Shown piece after piece: positions 47,648-58,978 of a DNA stretch of 64,000 nucleotides. Position numbers and translations under genes: made by a program. The first letter of the stretch is position 1. Each line of letters starts with the position of its first letter. The DNA lies in assembly GCA_037952775.1 (NCBI GenBank), contig JBANAY010000001.1, positions 5,580,001 to 5,644,000 of the forward strand, read 5' to 3'. The notes below the pieces were generated by a model that was not told where the DNA came from, did no database searches, and saw only the letters and a list, made by a program, of their open reading frames with translations. The stretch comes from Clonostachys chloroleuca (lineage: Eukaryota > Ascomycota > Sordariomycetes > Hypocreales > Bionectriaceae).

Positions 47648-49414
47648 ATGTCTTCTTTGCAGGAGATTGCGGCAACACTGCCGGAATGTGCTGTAGGTTT
47701 TGCATGAGACGCACTTGCGCCGAATATCCGTACTGATTCCATGTGGCCCCAAAGCAAAAATGCATAGCATCAGCCGCCGAGTCAAGCACCTGCGCGCCAA
47801 CTGACATCGCTTGTTTCTGCAAAGGCCTGGGTACCAGCCCTGCCTCTGCCTGCATCAAGACCACATGTTCGCTTCAAAATACCCTCTGTACGCTTACCAA
47901 CACGCGCCCTGTCATTGATTGGTTCACCGCTAACCTGGTCGTCATGTCGTCGCCAGTCACGACCAACACTACCATGACCTTATGTGGGGTGAGCCCGAAA
48001 GTCGACCACAGTTATGTCCCCATCCTCTCTGTCTTCATCGGGCTCGCGGCTATTTTTGTCGTCTTGCGTTCTTTCTTGGCGAGGCTTCTTATGAAGATGA
48101 AGCTATGGTGGGATGACTGGTTCAACTTTGCTGCCATGGTAGGGAAAGATACTCAACGTACTCGTCGCGAACACACTTGGTACTAACAAATGTTGGTAGA
48201 CATGCTGCATCGCGTTCACAGCTCATGGCTTGACCCGTAAGCTTCTTGTGACCTTTCTTTACTCTAGTTTCATACTAACACGACACCAATAGTCAAGGCA
48301 GGCGGTTGGGGCACCGATATATGGGCGGTTCCATGGGAGAACCTCGAATACCAATTCCGGGTATGGGACAATCGCTGCTCCTTGCCGATGAGCATTCCTG
48401 AAGCTAAATATCATTGCAAACTAGGGCTATTATATTCAGGTCCTCATCTATGTCGTCTCGCGGTTGCTGATACGGATATCATACATCCTCTTCTACCTGC
48501 GAGTCTTTGAGCACATGGCACGACGGCTGATTCTAATCACTTTGGCCACTACTATCATCGTCTCGCTCCCGCTTACTATCACGGCCTTCTTTCAATGTAC
48601 TCCGGTCGATTATTATTGGAGGAAGATTCACCCCGACGCTCACGGAACGTGTATCAATGGAGCAGTCTACATATGGGTGGGATGGAGTATTTTGCTTGTC
48701 AACGATCTATGTAAGCCAATTCCCATGCGTTACGGTCCCCAAATCGACTTTCTTGCTGATAAATTGTATGATAGGGGTTCTTTTCCTCCCAATTCCTCTG
48801 ATTTATAAGCTCCAGCTTTCCCTGAAGAAGAAGATCATGGCATCTGTCATGTTCATGGTCGGCGTACTGTAGGAGCAATTCTCTATCCAACACAAAGTAG
48901 ACAATGAACTAACATTTCCGGTTTAACAGTATCACCGCGACAAGTGTCTACAAATTCTCGTTGATCAAGACATTCACAGACAAGTCGAACCCTACTAGTG
49001 AGGATCTTTCTTCATCACACGAGTCGTTTGCCCAGTTCTCTAACCTCCAACTTTCCAGTCAACACGGTCATCATGTTTGATTGGCTTGCTATTGAGATCG
49101 ACTTGAGCGTCATATGTGCATGCCTCCCATGCATTCCCGTCTTATTCAGGACCTGGATCAGCCGACATATTGGAACCTCCAAGGGGTCTAATAAATACGC
49201 CAACGGATACGCGGGGCCAGCGAGCCATTACGCACAGATCAGCGGCACCAAGGGAACCATTACGAGCTCAACCGATCCGGTAGACCGCATCCGCATGACA
49301 ACAACCATTCACCAGCAGCTGAGCGAATATAACGAATCCGAAGCGAACTTGCCAGGCAACATTGAACTCCAGACGAGGCCATCGAAGGCACGAGCCAACA
49401 ACAGTTGGGAATAA
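47648..49414 (+). CDS. CFEM-domain seven-helix membrane protein (PTH11-like)
   Basis: Nine exons (47648-47696, 47768-47887, 47957-48138, 48200-48236, 48293-48360, 48440-48710, 48775-48868, 48930-48997, 49059-49414) join in phase into 414 residues. The extracellular N-terminus is a CFEM domain: LPECAV, STCAPTDIACFC, SACIKTTCSLQN and TLCGVSP. The second cysteine of the usual CxxxC opening is absent, leaving seven. Seven hydrophobic segments follow with the fungal rhodopsin/PTH11 signatures WWDDWFNF, GGWGTDIW, YILFYLRVFE, FFQCTPVDYYW and FDWLAIEIDLSVICACLPCIP. A charged 85-residue tail ends the protein. The first codon is uncertain: the ATG at 47648 lacks a signal peptide, and an extra 5' exon from an ATG near 47536 would need an unusually short intron. 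Family members are proposed surface sensors of ascomycetes; ligand unknown. Confidence 0.85.
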
Positions 49415-52015
49415 TCTTTCAAAAAAGTTTTCGTACAGATAGAGAGACTTCACAGGCCGCCAATTGCTGGGCAACGTGCTAAGAATGTAATTTATAAATG
49501 GGACACTTGGAAATACGGGGAAATGGACTGGAGTGACTGGAGATCTGGGAATTTTGAATGCTGGCATAGAGGCTGCGCCTGGCATATGAAATGCTAGTTT
49601 ATGCCCCCCAATTTACAATAACAAAGAACATGTCAAATCCCCAGTTGATTATAAATTTTTTTTCTCGAGGTTCTGTTACTCATTCATAACAGAGTGTCTA
49701 AAAGTTTAAGCTACTTGTTGCCCATTCCATCAACTGATCTCAGACTATGTGGCCATTATGCGGACCTCCGATGCTTGGGGTATATTATTATTGCTCGATC
49801 TGATTATATTTGTTCCATCAAAACGCTATAATCAGTTCTCATTGACCTTGAAAGATCATGGCATCCCTCATTTCATCGGCTTGAAGTTTGTCGAGGCTTT
49901 GACAAAGTGACCTTTGCAGATTTATGGATTTCTCCTGGGTTGTAGCTCCCATTTAACTATGAAAAACCTCTCTTTCTGAATATGATCACGACGAGATACT
50001 TCACCGTAAATAAGCTTCCGCCTTTTATGAGAATTACATTTGCCTATAATTCCGGGCGCATGCTAAAACTCTGCTAAGGGGGTCGGATGCAATAGAGAGT
50101 GCTTCGAATAGAAAAAAACCTTGGCATTCCACTACAATGGTTATGGACTTGACCCCTATCTTCACTCGAAGTTTGCTGACTATCCATGTTGAAGTCTTCG
50201 TCTATCCGAATTATTTCTGGCCAGGGTCTTCTCCTATCTTGAAGGATCGTTGCCGTGCTTACATCCGACAGGCTAGATGACTGCCAAGAGCAAAGTACGT
50301 ACATGGCCTGGACAGAAGCCCCCAACACTACCCCAGCAGTTCATCCTAGGATATCCATCGGATCAATCACGGCACTTCTTCTACCCATGAGAGTGAAGCA
50401 TCGGCGATTAGATTTCTGAACATTCCTCACTACCTCAAGAATCTCACCAGTGGCATCTTAAACACTTCAATCTGCGTGTGTATCCGATGACGCTGTGCTC
50501 GCGAAAGACAGTCGTCAAGTCTCTAGTGGCGTGTCCGCATCATCATTTCGAATATCAAGGGTCCTCATCTCGCCGCAATTTCTTGAGCCAAGGGGAGGAG
50601 CAACAGGGTTGACTGGTTTTCTTTCGATTTCGCCGAGACCGGGGGCTGAGTAATTATCAAGCGATTTCGCCGAAAGTCCCCCCTGTGCTGACGATTCGTC
50701 ACGGCGCCCTCGTTCAACGAAGCAGGGTTGATTTTACTGGCGAATCAATTCCCTGCGATAATGAGGTGATCGTCCTCAGATGACATATGACATCCGAGCA
50801 AGTGCGGACTTCTGCCCAACCAGAGTCAACGACCATCTCGCCACCACTATGTAAGATTCATTCTCAAGTCCATCCTTCTCATCATCGTGAGCTAGTGTTA
50901 TCGAGGAAATGACATTCAATGTATTTGCATAACTTTACAGTTTATGCATATCCCTACGTCTCGGCCGGATTTGAAGTATCATGGAAAGTGACCGATAATC
51001 ATAAGATCGCCATTGAAAGCCGAAGGGGTCATTCTTTCCTTCGATGTCGCAATTAAGTATTTGTAGGCCCATGTACTCATCACTTTACATAATAAGGAGC
51101 GGCATTAAATTTTTCAGGTGATCGACTCACTTCGATGATTATTTTTGTGGTAGCTCTACAAAATTTCTAGTGGACCTAATGGCTTTTAGATGACTGATAG
51201 ATAGGTAGTTCAGGAACCATTAACCCAGATAAGTCTGTTAAGAACTACCGGACGGGATGGATTGGGAGTGGAATATCACCCATTCTAGGGAAGCAAGAAT
51301 GTTTGCTCCATCTTATGCTCCTCACCTCTGGCTCGTCACCTGCTGTGATTTATACAGCAGTCTCAGTATGAACAAGGGTCCTTCGAAATATGCATTTGAA
51401 TGTCAGTCCCCATACCTAGCCTCGTATCGTTGCTAAAAATACGTCGCTACAGCTGCAAGATCGCGCTATGAATCGTAGATGGCGGGGAAATCTATGGAAG
51501 ACGGACAGGGTCCTATGCAAGGCTGTCCCAGCTAGAAGTGCATTTCTGCATGTTCATGCTGCTTATATTGACACTGACGGGGTGAAAACTTAAATGCTTC
51601 CACCCAGAGCAAAACATCAACATCGACTTCACATCTATTACTCGGTGTGTGAGAAGGTGGCTTGTCGGTCTAGTTCTCAGATTTACCTTCTTGGGCTCTC
51701 GTCTCTTGGATGGCTCATCGATTTGCTACGTCTTTGATTTATACACAGAAGAAAGAGAAGATTTCTCGAAAATAGTTACACAATGAAAGATTATAAATAT
51801 TGGAAGTCTTAAAGAAATAAAAAAAAAATAAGAATAGATAGTAGTAAACAAGTTTCGTTCCTCCACTGTGCGTTGCTTAGGAAGGCTCTTTCTTGCGTAT
51901 ACTCAATGAAAAAGAGGCGCCCCATATGTGAACAGGAGGTCTCTCTAGGTGTCAGATCAAAGGTTTGTTGAGAAGAACAAGATGCGTTTCATGCTCGCTC
52001 CAAGCTCGCAGTCAA
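49415..52015. other. Gene-poor convergent region
   Basis: In 2.6 kb between two convergent genes there is no open frame above about 85 codons and no recognisable domain. Composition is AT-rich with no long repeat visible by eye. It may contain old transposon remains, but none can be identified by reading. Confidence 0.5.
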
Positions 52016-52957
52016 TCAAGCGTTCTCTCGACTCGGTTCCTCCTTGGGCTTTTGGTCTTGCCCCGCCTGGGGCGTTGCTTGAGGAGGAGCGCGAACGTCC
52101 ATAGAGCTGAAGCTGAACGGATGGCGTTCAGACGTAACAGGAGACATGGAATCCTGCGCGAACTGCCAATGACTTCTTGGCGGTTGCCCGAAAGGAATGG
52201 ACTGGCCAGTAGGGGCAATCGGAGTCTTGTCGTCCATTTCGTATTGCCCTTGGTTATTTGTAGAGATGGCCAACTTTTCGCCTATTGAGTAACCCCAGCC
52301 TTGCTCCCGGGCAATTGGGGTCTGCGGTGTGGCAGGGTCGTTCCAGAAGCTCCTAACACTCTGAGGCGTAAGGAGACCTGACAGCAGCTGATGTGTGCTT
52401 TGGCCCTGGTCTTGGTGCGTTTGTAGTCGTGTATTGTTTTGTGCAAGACCCTGGTTAAAACTGACAGGCCTGGCCTGCTCCAGGTCTCTCGCCATGCTGT
52501 CAAAGAGCGGGCGGAACTGATCAATCTCAGCGCATGAGATGGTAAATGTGCCCTTGGGGACAGTCATTTGGTCTTTGTCCCAGAACTGATCCTTGAGGAG
52601 GAACCAGGCTCTGAAAAACTGCCTCGCGCGATCCTCATCCTGTGTCAAAACGTACCACCTTGATAACCAGCGAGCGGCTGTCTTCCATTGCACCGAGCCG
52701 GCTTTCAGGCTCTTCGCAACCTCTTCATACTCCTTGGGCGTCATGGAAATGGCGGCATTCGGCCTCTCATTGAAATCCCGCATCTCTTCCTGCCCCAAAG
52801 TCTTGAGGCGGAATAGCCGTTCGCCAAAGTTGGGCGAGACGGCGTTGAGGCTTGGCTGCTGCGTCTGCAGCTGGATCGCAGGCCGCTTGATCTCGGGCGG
52901 CTGCTGCTGCTGCTGGTCCGACATTTCTACATCACGCGGGGTCTCTTGGGCCTCCAT
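52016..52957 (-). CDS. Hypothetical Q/P-rich protein
   Basis: This uninterrupted frame encodes 313 residues from the ATG at 52957; an in-frame ATG at 53041 would add 28 unlikely residues. I do not recognise the family. It opens with a short acidic segment and a five-glutamine run. Residues about 40-160 look like a compact folded region rich in Trp and Phe (WKTAARWLSRWYVL, ARQFFRAWFLLKDQFWD). A long low-complexity half rich in Gln, Pro and Ser follows, and the protein ends in a charged tail. Good codon variety and length, and the lack of stops over 940 bp, argue that it is a real gene. The composition suggests a nuclear or scaffold role, but that is a guess. It lies in the same orientation as the tubulin-ligase-like gene 1 kb upstream. 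Confidence 0.6.
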   Translation of the reverse strand: MEAQETPRDVEMSDQQQQQPPEIKRPAIQLQTQQPSLNAVSPNFGERLFRLKTLGQEEMRDFNERPNAAISMTPKEYEEVAKSLKAGSVQWKTAARWLSRWYVLTQDEDRARQFFRAWFLLKDQFWDKDQMTVPKGTFTISCAEIDQFRPLFDSMARDLEQARPVSFNQGLAQNNTRLQTHQDQGQSTHQLLSGLLTPQSVRSFWNDPATPQTPIAREQGWGYSIGEKLAISTNNQGQYEMDDKTPIAPTGQSIPFGQPPRSHWQFAQDSMSPVTSERHPFSFSSMDVRAPPQATPQAGQDQKPKEEPSRENA

Positions 52958-53968
52958 CCTGGCGACTGGTTGAGCACGGGGGCGGGATTCCGGGGTGGGT
53001 GATCTTGACCAGATTGCTGGGCAACACGCGACGCGGGCCACGGTTTTTTATTACTTTGGGGACAGCTGGCGTAAGAAGACTTAAGTGGGCCTTCCAAAGT
53101 CCTGACATGCTCCTGAATTCATGCATCCAGCAGCCAACAGGAGGCTTCCTTCAAACCCCGCCCCATGTCAGCTGATCCTACACCATCTCATCACCACCTC
53201 GGATCAACCCTCGGCCCTTGGGAGCAGTCTTAGAAGTACCATTTGCCCTGCTGACTGTTGTCTGCGCCCGTCTTTTGAGGCCTACGTAAGTGTGAGCGGG
53301 CTTAGACAAACATGTGATGCCTTTCCAAAGACCAAGATCTATCTAAAACTACTGAAACGCCAAGCGTTTGTGACTGACTCGCGGCATGTCTCCAAAAGGT
53401 TAAGACCTTAAAGAAGGTTTCTATTTTTAGATGAAGGACCAAACTTTCCTAAACCTTCAATCAATTTGCAACCGGTGCCCAAGATCCCGAAAGGAGAACC
53501 CATCTCTGTTTACATGCCACACTGCCTAGCGGATTTCATTATATAATTATACCGGCGAAGAGGTATCTTACATTAATAAATACTTTAAGCTTTTCTTTGT
53601 TTTTCTTTTTAATAATAAACAACGTGTGCGTCACGCCGAGATATAGGGTAGCTAAGTCAGCTACTTCCGACCACGAGGCGGTAGCGGATAAGCCGGAACG
53701 TTGCTAAAATAAGCATACGCAAGCTTCTTCAGAAAAAGAAAATACAAAGCCTGCCTTCAGCTTATATTTCTCTCTCTCTCTCTCTTTTTATAATTTTCAA
53801 GATGTGAACGAATATAGCCGTTGACGTGAAAGTTATAAGTGATATTGTCATCTATTCGATACCCGCCCGTAACGCTAGACCTTTCTATAGATTGAATCTT
53901 GTACGACGCGTCTATCTATCAAGTGGTAAGCACAATGTACTTTTCTAGGATCGCAAATGCTCCATCAG
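52958..53968. other. Intergenic region with CT microsatellite
   Basis: This is the promoter of the Q/P-rich gene plus the 3' flank of the tubulin-ligase-like gene. The right half (about 53530-53890) is AT-rich and contains a (TC)n tract at about 53769-53786. No gene is seen. Confidence 0.5.
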
Positions 53969-55420
53969 CTACTCGGGGACTATCTCCCGAATATGGCTCT
54001 TACCAAGCTCATTGGTTTGGTCCAACACCTCAACCATCATTTTCCTCGCGGCTGCATGCCTCTCATCGTCCAATCGAGCGAGGCCCATATGCTCCATAGT
54101 AATGCAAACGAGAGACTCCATCAGTCGCAAAGACATGGGGCCAGCCACGCCTTGCTCATAGAAAGCTGGCGTTTCGTTGACCTCCAGCAACCACGCAGAG
54201 CCGTTGGAATCAATCAAGAAATCCACACCAAACAGCTCGAAACAGCTGTCCATCGTGATAAAGCGATCCGACATGGTCTTGGCGGCAGCTTCGAATAAAT
54301 CTGCTGAAATGTTGCAGATCTGTTCAAATAGGTTCTCCTTCCAATTCTTTCCCTCTTCGCCACAAGGTAGAAGGTCGGCAGGAATGTCCCAGAAATTTCT
54401 CATAGACTCCTTGGACACGAAGTCCTCCTCGTCTTGCAACGCGGTATTGGTGAGCGACGACTTCAGACTTGGGTTCAGCCATGGCGGAGCATAGTCTTCC
54501 GAAGCCAATAGCGCAAGCATGTCTCGGAAGACGTGGACCTTCAAACGGCCGATGGAGAGAACATATGCCCGGACATGCCATTTCCTCCTTTCCAGGGGGA
54601 GAATGGACGTGATGTAGCGCTGGGCCACAAACTCTCGCATTTCAGATGAAGGGATGCGGCCGCCCGCTTTGAAGACGTATGGTTGCGCTTTGGACCCACG
54701 GGAGACGGTATCAGAGCCGTTGTCAAGTTTCAGCTTGCCCGTCACAGTGATGAGAGCATCCAAGGTGTCGAGGCCCGGAATCGACAATGATGGGGAAAAT
54801 CCATTATCATCGTCAGACGATTTCTCGGTCTCTTCTTCTGAGGACTCCTCTTCTCCGTCAGTCTCATACTCGGCGAGTTCAAGATGGCTCGCAAGCTCAT
54901 CAACAGTACTGAAGAGTCTGATACCAGCGCCGCAATCCACCAATGCAGGCTTGAGAATCCACCATTCGCGATTATCCGGATTCTTGTCCTCGTTTTCCTC
55001 AAGCGAGTAAAGAAGAGCAAGATCGTCTGCTGCGGTCAATGCGTCGTCCACGTATTCGGCATAATCCAATGACAGACGCACAGTCAGTGGAGAATGGGCA
55101 GCGAGAATGCTATCTGGCCTCTTGGTAGTCCAGTACTCAATGACTCGTGACAAGTAATTTTTCCTTGATAACGCGTCGCTGTTGGGGTACGCGTTGATAA
55201 GAGCCTTCTCCGCTGAATTGACCAAGGCGAAATTTTCATTGAGCTCCCAGCCATCGCAGAATTGGAACACGGTACTGGCATCTTTGGGGATGTCTTCGAA
55301 ATCATCATAAAAGATTGCGTCCTTCACATGTCTTCTGATGAAGGTTTTCAGGTGCTCGTTCAGCCACGGCGAGGCTGCCTGGATATACACATGCATCTTG
55401 GAAGATTCTCCCGCTTCCAA
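53969..55420 (-). CDS. Tubulin-tyrosine-ligase-like ATP-grasp protein
   Basis: A single intronless frame encodes 483 residues; translation could also begin at the second ATG, eight codons in (MHVYIQAASPWLNEHL). The pattern is that of the fungal TTL family. An N-terminal SPWLNEHLKTFIRRHV and FEDIPKDASTVFQFCDGWE block is followed by SRKNYLSRVIEYWTTKRPDS. The ATP-grasp lysine segment is WWILKPALVDCGAGIRLFS, with RRKWHVRAYVL in the middle and the metal-binding end FGVDFLIDSNGSAWLLEVNETPAF. An acidic insert rich in Glu, Asp and Ser (about residues 195-220) sits after the nucleotide loop. Members ligate an amino acid to a protein C-terminus; fungal versions are poorly characterised and some work in RNA bodies instead. 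The glycine-rich loop reads LVDCGAGI where I expect a basic residue, so activity may be altered. Confidence 0.85.
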   Translation of the reverse strand: MEAGESSKMHVYIQAASPWLNEHLKTFIRRHVKDAIFYDDFEDIPKDASTVFQFCDGWELNENFALVNSAEKALINAYPNSDALSRKNYLSRVIEYWTTKRPDSILAAHSPLTVRLSLDYAEYVDDALTAADDLALLYSLEENEDKNPDNREWWILKPALVDCGAGIRLFSTVDELASHLELAEYETDGEEESSEEETEKSSDDDNGFSPSLSIPGLDTLDALITVTGKLKLDNGSDTVSRGSKAQPYVFKAGGRIPSSEMREFVAQRYITSILPLERRKWHVRAYVLSIGRLKVHVFRDMLALLASEDYAPPWLNPSLKSSLTNTALQDEEDFVSKESMRNFWDIPADLLPCGEEGKNWKENLFEQICNISADLFEAAAKTMSDRFITMDSCFELFGVDFLIDSNGSAWLLEVNETPAFYEQGVAGPMSLRLMESLVCITMEHMGLARLDDERHAAARKMMVEVLDQTNELGKSHIREIVPE

Positions 55421-57397
55421 TACTTGTCCGGACCTTAATGAATTTCAGGGGGAAGAGGAGCTCGAAGAATTACGGTGTGGGGAATGAGCCTCTCAGCTTC
55501 CATGGATGTATCAAGGGAAGGTGTAGGCATTGAGGAGACGACTCTGGGGATCTGTCAATGGCTGCCGAGACTGACAGAATATTATCAACTTTGAAAATTT
55601 TCTTTAATTATTTAAACGGCTTTTGGTCTTTATATATGTTTCGCTACACACCAGGGATCATAGCAATATCTGGGCTCGTGCCAAGAGCTGTTGAAAGCTT
55701 CTGATTATTTCACAACTAGCTGTCCCACAGCAATGCCTAATTTTGGGCACCCAATTGGACAAATTAGAGATTCTAAACGTAACAAGTTGTTAAATGCTCC
55801 CTAGATCCTGGTTTTCTAACAACAGTGAGAAAATTTGGTCCCATGGGCGTTGCTCTCTAATTGACCAATCCACCAGTCGTCATTCGTGGACCCGCTTCCC
55901 CATACTCCTGATCACGACACAGATGCTGCATAAGCAGATCGTGATCCCGGCGCAAAAAAGGCGACATCGCATCCGTGCGAGAGAGGGTTTTCAACATATT
56001 TGGAGACTTTACTTCCCCTTCTCTTTTGGATTCACAGAGACTCAAGTGACAGTGTAGAGAGGAAGACGAAGCTGTATAAGAATGTGTCTCACGGCAAGAG
56101 ACGAGAGATAAGCATTTAGGCGTCAAGAGTACTTTACAATGTCATAAGTATGTAGACATGAAATTTGGTCAGAATTAGACATCTAGCTGGTTCCTGCTGT
56201 TACATAAAACTCATTATATTCATCTGGGGGGCGGAAGACAGGACTACATGGGAGCTTCGAGGATATTTAACCCGCTTGATAACCACCATCACCCTTAGAT
56301 AGGAAACTTTACGAGTTTTGAAACTTCAAAGAACCATATATTACCAACGTAGATGATGGCTAGGACCTCAATCAATCCCACTCCAATGATGACATCGAAC
56401 CCATCCGAGAAGTTGCTAAGTGGATGACCGTGTAAAGAAGGTGCGATGATCTTTTCTTGTCATTTGTGCTGAATAAGTCAAGTATTTGAGAAAAGCTTTG
56501 CCTCTATTTGGTCAAGATGAAGAGCACCGAGTTCCTTAAAGGAGAGCCTGGCTGCCAAGGCGAGAGGGGGTATTTCTGAAATCCCATACTCACTATTGAT
56601 ATTTGCGGTTAGTATAAACCTTCTACGCCTCGTACTTTTACCCTCTTCTTCGAATTCTCCTGGCCAGAATCAAAGATAATGTTTAGAGTATAAATACTGG
56701 TAGTTTCTGGATATTCCGCTATTGATCCGAATGAATAAACGGAAACTTTGATCTGCAATTATGTTAAATTGTGCTTAGAGTGTGGCACGGCTGGCAAGCC
56801 TAGAGCTCTGATTTGAGAGTACCTTACCTTCCTCAAAGCTTCTGTCTCTTGAAGTTCGTATCTGGTAGCTTTGATCTTTTCAATGTCACACTTTGTACCA
56901 CTCTAGAATAACCAGACGTAGATTGAGAATTGGTTCATCCGACGGGATTCTATAATATACGTGAGCTTGTCGGTTGGCTATAAAGGATGATGGTCAGCCT
57001 CATTTGATCCCGACATACCACATGGTGGGGATTACGTCGGAAAACAAACCGGCGAGCATGAATTTGGGGACCAAAATAGCAGCGATCGTCGCTACCGGGA
57101 AAACTCAACAAAACCTGCATGCCGAGTTTGGTGCCCATCTTACGCTAAGCTGTGAGGAGTAGTGCGACGTTCGAACCCAACAGTTCCAGGGGTAGGGTCA
57201 GACAGTTGAGGATTCGGGGACCGGGGGTAGTTAGGCATGCCCAAACTTTGATAGAGGTCACTGGCCGCTGGCTGGCGGGAAACTGAAGATCCATATATGT
57301 AAGACAACAAGAGCGGCGCGTCTCATGTCTCGCCACCTTCAAGGCTGGCCAGTTTTGCTGTTCAGCAATCCCCCCTCTGCCATACTCGTACGCTGCC
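55421..57397. other. Gene-poor divergent region
   Basis: Two kilobases lie between the tubulin-ligase-like gene and the paraoxonase-like gene, which point away from each other. It is AT-rich, with only short open frames (up to 89 codons) and no recognisable domain. Both promoters must lie here. A plus-strand frame at 55794-56057 and its minus-strand shadow are not convincing. Confidence 0.5.
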
Positions 57398-58690
57398 ATG
57401 GCTCTACGTACGGCCTTCGTAAGTACTTGAATTCCCTAGACGTTACTTCAATGTCGAGGCTAAGTGCTGATGACTTAGTTCGCCCTGGCATTCGCTGCCT
57501 TGTGCGCTTTTGTGTATGAGCGCGCGAACGTCGTCAAGACGTTCTACGTCAATCACCCCAACCGGATGGCCCGGATCAATGCGACCGGGAGCTATGAAAT
57601 CAAATTCCAGGATCGCATCAGAAATTGCGAGGATGCCTTCCTCCTCGAGGACAAAGGGCTCGCCATCTTGGCCTGCGACGCTGGGCGCGACAATTGGAAC
57701 ACGGTGATGGTAAGCAAGCATTGACCAGATCAGGGTAAAAAGCGCGTCAATTAACAAATTGATCGCCAGGGTGTCTTCCATTCACCCTCAATCGCCCAAG
57801 GTGAACTTTTTGTGTACAACTACGCAACCAGCGGTCTTCTCGACGCTGACCGGCTGAAGAAGATTGAGCTCGTCGGCTTCCCTGCCAATCTCGACTTTCA
57901 CACCGTAGGCTTTGGCTTCGACAAGGAGTCTTCTACCCTTTTTGTCACCAATCATGCCCGAACAGGCTCTCAAATCGAGCAGTTCAAGCTTGACATCGAA
58001 CGCCTCGTGGCTACTCACGTTCGGTCAATCAAGCACCCTGACCTGATTGGACCGAATGCGATCCTTGCTCTCAATGCCGAGGAGCTTCTCGTAAGCAACG
58101 ATCATTACTTTCTTGTAAGGTACTTCAAGCCGTTGGCCAAGATCGAAACATATCTCGGTCTCCCTACAGGGCCCGTTGTCTACGTCAATCTGCAAAACGG
58201 CCAAGTGAAGACCAAAGTCGTGGCCCGTGTGCCGTTCCCCAATGGTATACATCTCCTCAATGATACTACGCTGGCAGTGGCGTCATCAAGCAAGGCGACT
58301 ATACTGTTTTATACTGTGCATGATTACCAGAACCTCGAGTACCGTTCGAAGGTCGACCTCCCGTACTTCCCTGATAATCTGGCTGTGGCTGGCAACAAAC
58401 TTTTAATCGCTGGGCATGCGCATCTACCAACCGTGGCCAAGTTTACCGAGAGCCGCCACATCTGCAACTTCCCGGAGAAGCTGGCTGTAGCACCATCAGA
58501 GGTTCAAGAATATTGTCGGAACGCGTCCGCCACTTCTTGGGTATCCGAGTGGAGCGAGGCCGAGGGCGTCAAACACATCTATGCTGGAACCGACTACCCT
58601 ACTAGCTCGACATTCCTGAGGGACTCGCAGCGGAACGTAGGGATCATCGTGGGCTTGTATGCCAAAGGTATCATGGTCTTCAAAGAGTAA
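57398..58690 (+). CDS. Paraoxonase/arylesterase-like six-bladed propeller hydrolase
   Basis: Three exons (57398-57418, 57479-57709, 57770-58690) give an intact 390-residue protein; the first exon holds only seven codons. Splicing creates the N-terminal hydrophobic segment MALRTAFFALAFAALCAF, an uncleaved-signal-like anchor as in serum paraoxonases. Calcium-site blocks follow in the family order: CEDAFLLEDKG, FHTVGFGFDKES, GPNAILALNAEELLVSNDHYF, FPNGIHLLND and YFPDNLAVAG. The residues matching the paraoxonase calcium ligands (Glu/Asp near 50, Asn in GPNAI, Asn-Asp in SNDH, Asn in FPNGI, Asp-Asn in FPDN) are all present. The enzyme should hydrolyse lactones or aryl esters in the secretory system. 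Whether it serves the nearby aldo/keto reductase and transporter genes is unknown. Confidence 0.87.
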
Positions 58691-58978
58691 AGCAATATAG
58701 GTATCGGGAACTCTCTGTTTGCAAAGATCTTTCATGTGGTTTATATTGGTTCATTTTTAGTTTCAACAAATTGGACTTCTGCTCCCGTCAGACAAGTATG
58801 TCAACCAGAAAGGCTGACCAATGGGAGGGGTGCAGGCAATATGAGGCTGAGTGGTAAGCAAGAAAGCAGGCAGTTGCTGCGGCTGAAAATCTAACATCTA
58901 GTCTACCTATACGTTGCCTTCGCTCGTCAAAAACGACTGATGGAACCTTCCAGTAGCAGACAAAATCTTTATTTTGCC

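Noticed and set aside
53530..53890. Possible transposon remnant in an AT-rich stretch with a CT microsatellite
   Set aside because: No terminal repeats, target duplication or transposase fragment can be read.
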